From a bacterium (GTDB lineage Bacteria; Electryoneota; RPQS01), in the NCBI GenBank assembly GCA_016702305.1, contig JADJEH010000002.1, positions 434,001 to 498,000 of the forward strand: 64,000 bases of DNA. The letters run 5' to 3'. The notes under the pieces are model-generated. The model worked only from the letters and a program-made list of their open reading frames with translations. It was not told the DNA's origin and searched no databases. A program made the translations under genes and the position numbers. Below, piece by piece: positions 1 through 9,345 of the stretch (position 1 is the stretch's first letter; each line of letters starts with the position of its first letter).

Positions 1-2
1 AG

Positions 3-1532
3 TTTGGCACGTACAACAACTTCCCGTATGACTGGATTCTGCGTATTGGCGGCACGTTTGCGAACACCTTCGTGGACCTCTCGGCTGGCGATCTCGTGAA
101 CGAAATCAACAGCGGTGATCCCAGCTTCAACTTCATGCCTGGCCAGGACGTGACGTTTACGCAAGACGTGACCAACGTTGGTACCGGCGCGGCTGGTCCG
201 TACGTGTATGAATTCCAGGTTACCGGCCCGCAGGGGACTGTCGTTTACACCGACGAGACGGTTGGCACGGGTCTGGCCGATGGCGCCAGCGATCAAATCA
301 CGACCAGCACTCCGTTCACTCCGACCGCGGAAGGCGAGTATGTTGCTCGTGGTATTTTTCTTTCGGATGAAGACGGATCGGCCGAGAACGACACGTCCTA
401 TCTGCGCTTCTTTGTCGGCGGCAACGACCGCTGGTATCGCTATGATGACGACGAAGATCCGGACAGCTATTTGAATTTCAGCGTTGGCTCGGGTTGGGGC
501 CTCAAGTTCATTCCCGCCGAATATCCCGCTGAACTCTCGCAGATTCGCCTGAATGTAAACGGCGCGGCCACCGGTACGATCAAGGTATGGGTGCATCCGG
601 CGGACGAAATCGCCGTGGCTCCGGAAGATCGTTCGATTACGACTGCCCTCGTGGCGGGCTGGAATACAGTTGCGGTGAACCCCGGGCTGACGATTTTCGA
701 AGGTCAGGCCTTGACGATTGGCTATCTGTTCGCAACGGGCGCTCCGATGGGCTTTGACCTCACTCCGCCGAACGCGGCGGGTATCACGGCCATGGGCCCG
801 ATTGCCGTTCAGTTAAATAACAACGGCACAGACATCACCGAAGACGACGGCGGCAACATCTGTATTCAGGCTTACTTTGAAGTCTCGACTGCCGTCCCGC
901 CGTTCCCGGTGATTGATACCGACCGCGACACGATTAATTTCGGTGCGGTCAGTCCCGCTTGGCCGGGCGTCTCGCAGACTCTGACGGTCTACAACAATGG
1001 TGGTGTGGATCCGCTCAACGTGACGAACATCACGGTGACGCCGAACAACGCCGCGCCGGCCTATCAGATTTCGCCGACGAGCTTCACAGTTGCCGCAGGC
1101 GGCAGCCGCGAAGTGACCGTCACCTTTGATCCGCCAGTTCAGCGCACCTGGAACGGCATTCTGACTATCGCGAGCAACGCGGAAAACAACCCCGCATTTA
1201 CAGTCCTGCTGCGCGGTATCGCCGACACGAATGCGTCTGTTGCCCGGGAAATCAATTTGCCCGTGCCCAACGAATTCAGCCTGCGCCAGAACTACCCGAA
1301 CCCGTTCAACCCGCAGACGGACATTCAGTTCTCGCTGCCGGTGAACGCCGACGTTCGCCTGACGGTGGTGAATATGCTGGGTCAGGAAGTTGCCGTGCTG
1401 GTCAACGAGACCATGTCGGCCGGCGTGTATACGGCGTCGTTTAACGGTGCCAACCTGCCCTCTGGTCTATACTTCTATCGCCTCGATGCGGGGGACTATA
1501 CGTCTGTCCGCAAGATGATGTTGATGAAGTAA
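3..1532 (+). CDS. Secreted protein with T9SS type A sorting domain (5' partial)
   Basis: The reading frame is open to the left window edge; the first in-frame GTG at 72 is probably internal, because the upstream codons (FGTYNNFPYDWILRIGGTF) read like normal protein. Nothing catalytic is recognised. The visible part has an Ig-like or CARDB-like segment near the start, a middle beta-rich segment, and a segment at about 900-1225 resembling the ASPM/SPD-2/Hydin beta-sandwich (INFGAV...VTVTFDP). It ends with a Por-secretion C-terminal sorting domain: NYPNPFNPQTDIQFSLP followed by a GLYFYRL strand and the basic end KMMLMK. Such tails direct export by the type IX system and cell-surface attachment. 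A strong hairpin terminator follows directly. The sorting tail is clear; the function of the body is unknown. Confidence 0.85.
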   Translation, partial: FGTYNNFPYDWILRIGGTFANTFVDLSAGDLVNEINSGDPSFNFMPGQDVTFTQDVTNVGTGAAGPYVYEFQVTGPQGTVVYTDETVGTGLADGASDQITTSTPFTPTAEGEYVARGIFLSDEDGSAENDTSYLRFFVGGNDRWYRYDDDEDPDSYLNFSVGSGWGLKFIPAEYPAELSQIRLNVNGAATGTIKVWVHPADEIAVAPEDRSITTALVAGWNTVAVNPGLTIFEGQALTIGYLFATGAPMGFDLTPPNAAGITAMGPIAVQLNNNGTDITEDDGGNICIQAYFEVSTAVPPFPVIDTDRDTINFGAVSPAWPGVSQTLTVYNNGGVDPLNVTNITVTPNNAAPAYQISPTSFTVAAGGSREVTVTFDPPVQRTWNGILTIASNAENNPAFTVLLRGIADTNASVAREINLPVPNEFSLRQNYPNPFNPQTDIQFSLPVNADVRLTVVNMLGQEVAVLVNETMSAGVYTASFNGANLPSGLYFYRLDAGDYTSVRKMMLMK

Positions 1533-1547
1533 ATTTCGCAACAAGAA

Positions 1548-1586
1548 ATGGCCCCCGAAGTCTAATACTTCGGGGGCCATTTTGTC
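1548..1586 (+). terminator. Rho-independent terminator
   Basis: A perfect 14-bp stem (arms 1548-1561 and 1567-1580) with a 5-nt loop is followed by a short T-rich run, 16 bases after the stop of the T9SS-sorted protein gene. Confidence 0.85.
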
Positions 1587-1701
1587 TTAGCCCCCTTGGG
1601 TCGCCGGCGGCGGACGCTTTCGCGGTTCGCCGGGCCGGATCACGGCCGACCACCTCTCACCAGCTTTCCTCAATCCCTCTGTTGTCTTGTAAGGATCCTG
1701 C

Positions 1702-4700
1702 ATGAAACTGTCCCTCACATTTCTGCTCGCACTTGCGGCGAGTCTGAACACGGTTTTCGCCGAGGATGCACCGGGCTACTTCCGTTGGCCGACTGCCTAC
1801 GGTAATCAGGTCGCGTTCACGGCTGACAATGATCTTTGGATCGCACCTCTGGCCGGTGGACCGGCCCGCCGTCTCACATCGGCTGCCGGTGTGGAGAATT
1901 TTGCCATGTTCTCGCCGGACGGCAAGTGGATCGCGTTCAGCGGTAACTACGACGGCAACGTTGACGTGTACGTTATCTCGCCGGACGGCGGTCAACCACG
2001 CCGACTGACCTATCATCCGGCGGCGGACATGGTCGCGGCATGGACGAACGACGGCCGGATTGCCTACCGCAATTTCGCCGACAACGGCTATGGTGGTTGG
2101 CAGATGTTCCTCGTGGGCACGGATGGAGGCTGGCCCGAGAAGATGAGCGTGCCTGAGATTGCCCACATCACTTTTGAACCGGGCGGCGATCGCATCGCCT
2201 ATACCCGTTTCTCGTTAGGTGGTCGCACGTGGAAGCGCTACAAGGGCGGCTGGGCGGAAGACATCTACGTCGGCAGCACCAAGGCGCTCGACTACAAGAA
2301 GGTGACGACTTGGGAAGGTAACGATGCCACGCCGATGTGGTACGGCAATAAGATCTACTACATTCGCAACGAAGATGATCGCGACAACCTGTGGCGCATG
2401 AATCCGGACGGCACGGGACTGGAGCGATTGACGGAGCATCGTGATTACGACGCGCGCTGGCCGAGTCTGGCCGATGGCAAGATTGCCTACTCGGTTGGTG
2501 CGGACATATTTGTCTACGATATCTCGGCAGGTCAGACCCGCAAAGTTGCGGTGACCATGCCCGCCGAGCTCCTGCAGACTCGTGATCGTTTCGTGTCGCC
2601 GGACGACTATACGAGCGACTACGGTCTGTCGCCGGATGGCAAGCGGCTGGTATTGGGCGCGCGCGGCGAACTGTTTACCGCTTCGACTGAACGCCGTGGC
2701 GTCGTTCTGCAAAATACGGACTCGCCGGGCGAACGCGAACGGTCGCCGGTGTACAGCAAGGACGGCAAGGAAATCTATGCCTGGACGGACAAGGAGGGCG
2801 ACCAAACGCTGTGGGCCTATCCTGCCGATGGCAAAGGCGCTCCCCGCAAGGTGGCTCCGGGACCCTCGACGTACAATTTCCAGATTGAGCTCTCACCTGA
2901 CGGAGAGTGGGCGGTCTGCGGCAATAAAGACCGCAAGCTGTCGCTGATCAATCTTAAGACGGGCTCAACGTCGGTGATTGACACGTCGGACTGGGAGATC
3001 TATAGCTACGAGTGGTCGCCCGATTCACGCTATGTCGCCTACTCGGTCATTCTGCCGAACAAGTTCGGCGGTGTCAAAATCTATGACACGAAAGACAAGT
3101 CCGTGCATCTGGTCACGGACCCGATGTTCGACAGTGATTCGCCTACTTGGGATCCCGACGGTAAGTGGTTGTTCTTCACGTCGCGCCGCAATCACAACGC
3201 CTTCTACGGTGAGAACGAGTATAGTTTCATCACCTTGAACACCGGCCAGCTCTTCGCGCTGGCGCTGGCCAAGGACACCAAGAGCCCCTATCTCGAAGTG
3301 GATAACACCATCGAGTCCGGCGACAAAAAGGACGATGAGAAGAAGGACGACGAAGACGACGACGGCGACAAGAAAGACAAGAAGGATAAGAAGGGCAAGA
3401 AGGACGACAAGGATGACGACAAGAAGGTCGAAGTCAAGATTGACTGGGACGGTCTGATCAATCGCATCGTTCTGTTGCCTGCCGATGCGGGCCGTTACGG
3501 CGGTTTAGGCGCGGTCGAAGGCAAGCTCTATTATATCGCTTGGGATGCTCGCGGCTGGAAAGATGACGCCGACGAGGACGACCCGACTGTGGCGCTGCAC
3601 TGCTACGACATCGAGAAGAAGAAAGACCATACGGTCGTGGATGGCGCGCGCGGTTATGGCTTCTCTCATGATCGGAAGAAGATCGTTGTGCGCACCAAGA
3701 ATGACTACGTGATCCTCGATGCGGGCGACACGAAAGAACCCGAGGCTGATAAGGACGACAAGGACAAAGGTCTGAAGCTCGACGAGTGGACCTGCGACAT
3801 AGACCCGCGCGCCGAATGGAAGCAAATCTACTGGCAGGCCTGGCGCGATCAGCGCGACTTCTTCTACGATGCCAACATGCATGGCGTTGACTGGAAGAAA
3901 GAGGGCGAGCGTTATGCGAAACTCGTTGATCGTATCACCACCCGTCATGAGTTGAACGACGTTCTCGGTCAGCTCTTCGGCGAACTGAGTGCCGGCCACG
4001 CCTATATTTTTGGCGGCGACCTTGAACGCAGCAAGAACGTCGGCGTCGGCCTCTTGGGCGTTGATGTAGCGCGTGAGAGCAACGGCTACTACAAGATCGA
4101 TCGCGTGCTTGCTCCCGATCCGTGGGACAAAGGCCGAACCAGCCCGTTGTCTGCCGTCGGCCTGAATGTCAAGCCCGGCGAGTATCTCGTCGCCATTGAT
4201 CGCAAGCCTGTCAATTCAGTCGCGAACTACCTCGAATTACTGACCAACAAATCCGGCAAGCTGGTCATGGTCTCGATCAACGACAAGCCGTCGCTGGACG
4301 GCGCCCGCGAGTTTGTGGTGCGCACGATGTCCGATGAAGGCGAATTGCGTTACTGGGATTGGGTGCAGAGCCGCATGGCCTATGTTAAGGAACACGGCGG
4401 CGATGATATTGCCTACCTGCATCTATCCGACATGAGCCCTCCGGGGATGGAACAGTTCATGCGCGAATACTACCCGCAGGTGTATGGCGGCAAGAAGGCC
4501 TTTATCTTCGACGTGCGTAACAACGGCGGCGGCAATATCGCGCGCTGGATTCTCGCCCAGTTGGATCGCGAAATCTGGTCGTGGGGCATTTCACGCGGCG
4601 GTCAGCGTGACCACGATCCGTGGGCGGCCTTCCAAGGGCACAAGATCGCAATTTGCGACGAGCAGACCGGATCGGATGGTGAAACGTTCTCAGAGGGGTG

Positions 4701-5028
4701 GAAGCGTCTGCAGCTTGGTCCGCTCGTGGGCCAGCGCACCTGGGGTGGCTGGGTCGGTATCCGCGGCGGCAAGGGTTTCGTGGACGGCGGCGGCGCGACA
4801 CAGCCCGAGTTCACCGGTTGGGGTGCCGACAGCAAGTGGTTGATCGAAGGCCCCGGTGTTGATCCGACCGATCCGGTGGAGCAGAACGTCAAGAACCTGA
4901 TCGGCGGCAAGGACGACCAGTTGGACTATGCCATTAAATGGTGCCGGGACATGATCAAGAAGGATCCGCGCAACGATGCGCCGATGCCTCCGTTCCCGGT
5001 CAAGCGTGCTACCGGCCCGATGAAGTAG
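1702..5028 (+). CDS. Tricorn-like protease (S41 family) with signal peptide
   Basis: 1108 aa. The N-terminus is a Sec signal peptide (hydrophobic run, then FAEDAPG), so the mature enzyme should be periplasmic or exported. Residues of about 25-530 hold repeated PD40/WD40-like blades (SPDGKWIAFSG, SPDGKRLVLGA), as in the tricorn beta-propellers. Residues of about 535-580 are an extreme Asp/Lys low-complexity stretch that interrupts the propeller region. The C-terminal part carries the tricorn core, a PDZ segment and the peptidase S41 tail: the His of SAGHAY is residue 766 and the probable nucleophile of TGSDGE is Ser991. Archaeal tricorn trims peptides to small oligopeptides; an envelope peptide-processing role is inferred here. 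The start is supported by AAGGA about 8 nt upstream. It is flanked by terminators, so it is monocistronic. Confidence 0.9.
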   Translation: MKLSLTFLLALAASLNTVFAEDAPGYFRWPTAYGNQVAFTADNDLWIAPLAGGPARRLTSAAGVENFAMFSPDGKWIAFSGNYDGNVDVYVISPDGGQPRRLTYHPAADMVAAWTNDGRIAYRNFADNGYGGWQMFLVGTDGGWPEKMSVPEIAHITFEPGGDRIAYTRFSLGGRTWKRYKGGWAEDIYVGSTKALDYKKVTTWEGNDATPMWYGNKIYYIRNEDDRDNLWRMNPDGTGLERLTEHRDYDARWPSLADGKIAYSVGADIFVYDISAGQTRKVAVTMPAELLQTRDRFVSPDDYTSDYGLSPDGKRLVLGARGELFTASTERRGVVLQNTDSPGERERSPVYSKDGKEIYAWTDKEGDQTLWAYPADGKGAPRKVAPGPSTYNFQIELSPDGEWAVCGNKDRKLSLINLKTGSTSVIDTSDWEIYSYEWSPDSRYVAYSVILPNKFGGVKIYDTKDKSVHLVTDPMFDSDSPTWDPDGKWLFFTSRRNHNAFYGENEYSFITLNTGQLFALALAKDTKSPYLEVDNTIESGDKKDDEKKDDEDDDGDKKDKKDKKGKKDDKDDDKKVEVKIDWDGLINRIVLLPADAGRYGGLGAVEGKLYYIAWDARGWKDDADEDDPTVALHCYDIEKKKDHTVVDGARGYGFSHDRKKIVVRTKNDYVILDAGDTKEPEADKDDKDKGLKLDEWTCDIDPRAEWKQIYWQAWRDQRDFFYDANMHGVDWKKEGERYAKLVDRITTRHELNDVLGQLFGELSAGHAYIFGGDLERSKNVGVGLLGVDVARESNGYYKIDRVLAPDPWDKGRTSPLSAVGLNVKPGEYLVAIDRKPVNSVANYLELLTNKSGKLVMVSINDKPSLDGAREFVVRTMSDEGELRYWDWVQSRMAYVKEHGGDDIAYLHLSDMSPPGMEQFMREYYPQVYGGKKAFIFDVRNNGGGNIARWILAQLDREIWSWGISRGGQRDHDPWAAFQGHKIAICDEQTGSDGETFSEGWKRLQLGPLVGQRTWGGWVGIRGGKGFVDGGGATQPEFTGWGADSKWLIEGPGVDPTDPVEQNVKNLIGGKDDQLDYAIKWCRDMIKKDPRNDAPMPPFPVKRATGPMK

Positions 5029-5049
5029 GCCGATCGCGTTTCTTTTCAC

Positions 5050-5085
5050 AAAGGGGCGACTCCATCCGGAGTCGCCCCTTTGTTA
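5050..5085 (+). terminator. Rho-independent terminator
   Basis: A 14-bp perfect stem (5050-5063 with 5068-5081) and a 4-nt loop, ending in a short T run, 21 bases after the tricorn-like gene. Confidence 0.85.
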
Positions 5086-5227
5086 TGAGTATTGAGTTAG
5101 GGCGATGTGAGGACATGCCTCTCGTCGTTATCCTCGGTTTCTCGCAAACAATTGATATTTAGCGAGGCATTGCGGCATTATGGACCCAGTGTTACGGTGA
5201 CTTTCTTACATAGCTTAGGCAGATTTC

Positions 5228-5256
5228 TTGTCAATACCGAGCATAACGGGTAAATT
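5228..5256 (+). promoter_or_regulatory. Candidate sigma70-type promoter
   Basis: TTGTCA at 5228-5233, a 17-nt spacer, then TAAATT at 5251-5256, upstream of the Cys-rich repeat protein. Expected transcript start is near 5263, giving a leader of about 34 nt to the ATG at 5297. Found by eye only. Confidence 0.5.
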
Positions 5257-5296
5257 GTTTAAGATTCGTGACATTTAAGGAATGAGGGTCCCGGCT

Positions 5297-6244
5297 ATGA
5301 ACACACGCTATCTTCTTGGATGGCTCCTGCTGCTGACACTGCCCCTGCTGGCCCTGGCAGACCAGCAGAAGCTCAGCGGCAAATCGCCTCGCAGCAAAGA
5401 CGACGTCGCTACGGAACTGCGTCGTTTGGAAAACGATATCTGGCAGCTTTCGCTAAGTTGTGCGGGTCAGACTGCCGTCGAACCGTTGCAGGCGCAGTAT
5501 GCCGCTCTGCAATCGGAGTATCAGTCGCGTGAACAAGCTGGACGCGATCCACTAGATCAAGGCGGCGATGTGTGCGCCGGTGCGACGATCATCCCCTCGA
5601 TTCCCTATACGGATGCCGGTACCACGACGGGCTACGCGGACAACTATCCGACGCCGTGTTATTCCGGTGGGAGTTCGCCTGATGTCGTCTATCGCTTCAC
5701 TCCCTTGATGGACATGACGCTCGACGTATCGCTCTGTGGTTCAGCGTACAATACGGTGCTGAGTATCTGGCTCGGTTGTCCGGGTTCCGACGAGCCCGTG
5801 ATGCTATGCTGCAACGACGATTCGCCGGATTGTGCTCCGCAAAGCTGCTGCTCAGGTTTTCACTTCACCCGCAATGTAACCTACTTCATCATCGTAGATG
5901 GCGCTGCCGGTGAATCCGGCAACTACCAGCTTGTGATGGATTATTCGGTCATGCCGTCCTGTTTTGTCGGATTAGGCTGCACCGAATGTCCGCCGGGGAG
6001 TAACTACGAAAACGAATCGTGCCCGGCGACCTTTCCCGACCCGAACGCCGGCCCGGCCTGTTTCGCCAGCGGTTGCGAGAACATTCACTGCGGCGACACG
6101 TGGTGCGGCAAAGCCACGCACACGAACACGTGGCTGGACAAGGACGCCTACTGCTTCTCACTCTCGCAGCGCGATAGCATTCACTTCTGCGTCGTCGCCG
6201 AGTTTGATGTAACGGTCGTTCTCTACGAATTCTTCCCTGGTTGA
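5297..6244 (+). CDS. Cys-rich secreted repeat protein, N-terminal part ending at an in-frame TGA
   Basis: The start at ATG 5297 is preferred over ATG 5282 because GAGGG lies 8 nt upstream and the signal peptide MNTRYLLGWLLLLTLPLLALA then begins cleanly. A short charged segment (about residues 22-85) precedes a PPC-like beta-sandwich (SPDVVYRFTP, SLCGSAYNT, paired Cys). The first copy of a Cys-rich 'type A' repeat begins near 5970 (CTECPPG). Translation stops at TGA 6242-6244 in the middle of this repeat, but the same frame continues without interruption to 9283, so this and the next entry form one gene split by a single stop codon. The stop occupies a position that is Cys in the sibling repeats. 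It is either a nonsense change or sequencing error, or a recoded codon. Function unknown; secreted. Confidence 0.75.
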   Translation: MNTRYLLGWLLLLTLPLLALADQQKLSGKSPRSKDDVATELRRLENDIWQLSLSCAGQTAVEPLQAQYAALQSEYQSREQAGRDPLDQGGDVCAGATIIPSIPYTDAGTTTGYADNYPTPCYSGGSSPDVVYRFTPLMDMTLDVSLCGSAYNTVLSIWLGCPGSDEPVMLCCNDDSPDCAPQSCCSGFHFTRNVTYFIIVDGAAGESGNYQLVMDYSVMPSCFVGLGCTECPPGSNYENESCPATFPDPNAGPACFASGCENIHCGDTWCGKATHTNTWLDKDAYCFSLSQRDSIHFCVVAEFDVTVVLYEFFPG

Positions 6245-6275
6245 ATTATGCCCACTGCCCAGACCGGTGGTCTGG
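6242..6275 (+). other. In-frame TGA at a conserved Cys plus SECIS-like hairpin
   Basis: TGA at 6242-6244 lies 13 residues after AEF in repeat A1. In the three sibling A repeats the residue at exactly this spacing after AEF/ADF/ANV is Cys, with no gaps. Fourteen bases after the TGA begins a perfect 7-bp stem (CCAGACC 6259-6265, GGTCTGG 6269-6275) with loop GGT, so the loop starts 22 nt after the TGA and its first base is G. This fits the general geometry known for bacterial SECIS elements. I see no such hairpin in the matching place of repeats A3 and A4. A nonsense mutation remains the simpler explanation. Confidence 0.4.
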
Positions 6276-9200
6276 CCTGTGATACGGTTTGCATTGACGC
6301 CTGTCTCGAACCCGGCAACTACTACTTCCTGATCGAACCCTCCGGTCCTGCGGGCAGTGTCAACTGCGCCAACGGTGATTATGTCGCTTCGCTGCAATGC
6401 CAGCCGTGCATCGCCTGTCCGGTCTGTGATCCGGCAGGTCTTCAGGAAGGCGAGCCTTGCCCGAACTATCCAGATACCTACAACAGTGGCTGCACGGCGG
6501 CCGGAGAATTTGCCACGCCCATACAATGCGGAGTGGATGTCTGCGGCACGAGTTGGGCGCATCCGCTCAACCCCTCCTATAATGTCCAGGATGTAGACGT
6601 CTATGAGCTCGTCCTTACGCAATTCGACAGCGTCGTGTGGCGTGTTTTTGCCAACGTCCCCGCACAGATATTTATCACCGAGCCGTTGCCCGGTTGCGGC
6701 GGGGAAATCATGTGGGCCGCGAGTCCGTACAAGCAGAAATGTGACACGCTGATCGCCAGCGCGTGCCTGCCGCCGGGGCGGTATTGGCTGAAAGTAACTC
6801 CCTATTCGCTGCCCAACTACTGCGAACCGTACACCGCGCGCGTGGACTGCTATCCATGTTCACCGGGCTGTGTGCAATGTCCTCTGTCCGGCAATGCCCG
6901 GCCTGAAGGTGAGCCATGCCCCAATTGGAACGACCAGTATAACGCCGGCTGTTTTTCTACTCCGCCGTCGGCAGTTCATGTGCAGTGCAGCGACACGATT
7001 TGCGGATCCTCCATTTTCGTGGACATCCCCGACCGTGATTTTTACGAGCTGAATATCACCACGCGTGACACGGTGACGTGGTGTGTGACGGCGGACTTCG
7101 CGGTAGCCGCCGCGATAACGACGCCGAACGCGAACTGTTCGGCGATGATCGTGCATGCACAGGGTAACGCACCCGCCTGCGTGCCGCTTTGTCTGTCGGT
7201 TTGCTTGGACCCGGGCACCTACTGGCTCAGCGTGCGACCGGTGACACCCGCCGATTTCCCGTATCCGCAAAGCTGCAAGCCCTATGTTGCTTCGGTGCAT
7301 TGCGCACCCTGTCCGACCGGGCAGACGTGCACGTATGCCAATCTCGATTTTGATCCGTCCAATAACGCCTGTTCCTTCAACAACATTCAGGTTAGCTGTA
7401 ACGACACGCTGTGTGGCGTGATCATACCCGGCGCGGCTCCTGATAACGACTGGTATACATTTGAAGTGCCCGCGGGCACGCCGTGTGTGCAAATTGTGGC
7501 AAATGTCCTCGGGGATGATACGCCCGGCTTTTTCCCGTTTGGCCAAGGCCTGGACCCGGCGATTGCCATCTACCAAGCCGACTGCACGACGTTACTTGGA
7601 CAGGATAACAACGGCGGCGTCGGCAACGATGCGCAGTTGACGACGACCTGTTTGCCGCCCGGCTGGTATCACATCCGGATCGGTGGTGTGCAAGGAACCA
7701 CGGGCCCGTACATCCTGACACTGACCTGTCTGCACTGCGCCTGTCCGCCGCCCTGCCCCTACCAGCGCCGGGATTTCGAACCTGCGAACAACAGTTGCGC
7801 AACCGCACCGGCGGAGTTCGTTTGCGGCGACACGCTGTGCGGCGACATTCCGCTTGGGCCGTCCGTGGATGAAGATTGGTACATGTTCTGGGTCTTCGGT
7901 CCGCAATGTCAACGCCTGACGCTTGATGTGTTCGCCAATGGCACGCCCGGGTATTTCGGCTATTTGGCCGGGCTGAATCCGGTGGTTGAACTGTGGGATG
8001 CCACTTGCAGCACGCAGCTTGCCCTTGACGACAATTCCGGTGTGAGTAATGACGCGAAGCTCATCACAGCGTGCTTGACGCCGGGATTGTACTATGTGCG
8101 CGTGGCGGGCGTCGCCGGAACGACCGGACCGTATATTCTGGCGGCGGATTGCCAATTCTGCTCGTGCAGCAATCAGTGTCCGTTTCCGGATCTCGATTTT
8201 GATCCGGGCAACGATGTCTGTAACCCGTTCGTGACACTCTCTTGCACGGACACCATCTGCGGCGACTTGCTACCGAGCAATAACGGCTTGCCGCCCGATC
8301 CTGCGGATTGGTATCAGGTGTTTGTACCGGCGGGCTCGTGCATGTCATTGGCAGTAGACGTTTTCGCCAACAGCACGCCGGCGTACACTCCGTTCGGCGG
8401 CGGTCTGGATCCTGCTGTGTGGTTATACGGTTCTGACTGTGTGACGATGCTCGAGTTCGATTTCGATTCCGGCATCGGCAGCGACAGCCGGTTGGTCTCA
8501 GGCTGCTTGGCGCCGGGTACCTACAACTTGCTGGTCAATAGCCCGTCCGGTTCCTCCGGGCCGTATGTGCTGGCCATCAACTGCACACAATGTACCTGCC
8601 CCTGTTCACTCGATTGTCCCGTCGGCATTCCGAGCGAAGGAGAGCCGTGCCCGAATCTGTTCAGTTCGTTCAACGAAGGCTGTTTGACCAATCCGCCGCT
8701 GTTTTCACCGATGACCTGCAACTCCACTTGGTGCGGAGAGTCATGGGCGATGGGCGGCCTGCGCGACACCAATTGGTACGAGCTCAATCTCGCGGTATCA
8801 CGGCGTATCAAGTGGAGCGTCTCGGCTGAGTTCCCGTTTGAGATGGCCATCTATAAGCCGAATCCGAATTGCAGCAGTTTGCAGACAATTCGCTACGCGA
8901 CTGCCGGACCGTGTGAGTCAAGGCAGGTGATCGCAAAGTGCCTCGCTCCCGGAACGTACTACTTCTACGTGGCGCCGACTGTTTACAATGGGGTGCCATG
9001 CGGTTCGGACTATCGGTCGCGTGTGCAGTGCGGCAAGTGCTTCCTCGATCACGTGGTGATCCACCTCGAAGCGGCGAGCATCAAACTCAATTGGGAACCC
9101 GATGACACCAACCCGGTGTTTGTCGTGCATCGCGGCACGTCGCCCGATTTCGAACCCAATGAGCAGACGATCATCGGTTCAACGCAGGAGAACTTCTTCG

Positions 9201-9283
9201 AAGACACGGATGTCATCTCCACCGGCCAATTCAAGTATTTCTATGTCGTGACAATGGAGTCGCCCGATGTGCAAGAACCATAG
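6248..9283 (+). CDS. Cys-rich secreted repeat protein, continuation after the in-frame TGA
   Basis: In frame with the upstream part and with no ribosome-binding site or signal peptide of its own; ATG 6248 lies one codon after the TGA. The open frame contains the rest of repeat A1 (to about 6420), A2 (6420-6870), A3 (6870-7320), three closely related 'type B' repeats (7321-7748, 7749-8168, 8169-8600), A4 (8601-9045) and a C-terminal fibronectin-III-like segment (9046-9283). A repeats share EGEPCPN, a Cys-Gly pair, AEF/ADF and PGTYYF-type strands. B repeats share DTLCG, ANGTPG, NDAKL and TTGPYIL and resemble pre-peptidase C-terminal (PPC) folds. Many paired Cys suggest disulfides outside the cytoplasm. 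There is no T9SS tail. Probably a large surface or matrix protein; no enzymatic motif recognised. Confidence 0.75.
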   Translation: MPTAQTGGLACDTVCIDACLEPGNYYFLIEPSGPAGSVNCANGDYVASLQCQPCIACPVCDPAGLQEGEPCPNYPDTYNSGCTAAGEFATPIQCGVDVCGTSWAHPLNPSYNVQDVDVYELVLTQFDSVVWRVFANVPAQIFITEPLPGCGGEIMWAASPYKQKCDTLIASACLPPGRYWLKVTPYSLPNYCEPYTARVDCYPCSPGCVQCPLSGNARPEGEPCPNWNDQYNAGCFSTPPSAVHVQCSDTICGSSIFVDIPDRDFYELNITTRDTVTWCVTADFAVAAAITTPNANCSAMIVHAQGNAPACVPLCLSVCLDPGTYWLSVRPVTPADFPYPQSCKPYVASVHCAPCPTGQTCTYANLDFDPSNNACSFNNIQVSCNDTLCGVIIPGAAPDNDWYTFEVPAGTPCVQIVANVLGDDTPGFFPFGQGLDPAIAIYQADCTTLLGQDNNGGVGNDAQLTTTCLPPGWYHIRIGGVQGTTGPYILTLTCLHCACPPPCPYQRRDFEPANNSCATAPAEFVCGDTLCGDIPLGPSVDEDWYMFWVFGPQCQRLTLDVFANGTPGYFGYLAGLNPVVELWDATCSTQLALDDNSGVSNDAKLITACLTPGLYYVRVAGVAGTTGPYILAADCQFCSCSNQCPFPDLDFDPGNDVCNPFVTLSCTDTICGDLLPSNNGLPPDPADWYQVFVPAGSCMSLAVDVFANSTPAYTPFGGGLDPAVWLYGSDCVTMLEFDFDSGIGSDSRLVSGCLAPGTYNLLVNSPSGSSGPYVLAINCTQCTCPCSLDCPVGIPSEGEPCPNLFSSFNEGCLTNPPLFSPMTCNSTWCGESWAMGGLRDTNWYELNLAVSRRIKWSVSAEFPFEMAIYKPNPNCSSLQTIRYATAGPCESRQVIAKCLAPGTYYFYVAPTVYNGVPCGSDYRSRVQCGKCFLDHVVIHLEAASIKLNWEPDDTNPVFVVHRGTSPDFEPNEQTIIGSTQENFFEDTDVISTGQFKYFYVVTMESPDVQEP

Positions 9284-9306
9284 ACCCTAGTAGGTGGGGC
9301 ACAAGA

Positions 9307-9345
9307 AGCAGCGGGACGATCGTGTGATCGTCCCGCTGCTTTTTT
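9307..9345 (+). terminator. Rho-independent terminator
   Basis: A 15-bp perfect stem (9307-9321 with 9326-9340), loop GTGT, then a run of T residues. It ends the Cys-rich repeat gene. Confidence 0.92.

Noticed and set aside
5282..5296. Upstream ATG for the Cys-rich repeat gene
   Set aside because: The Shine-Dalgarno would be only 1-2 nt away, and the signal peptide fits better from ATG 5297.
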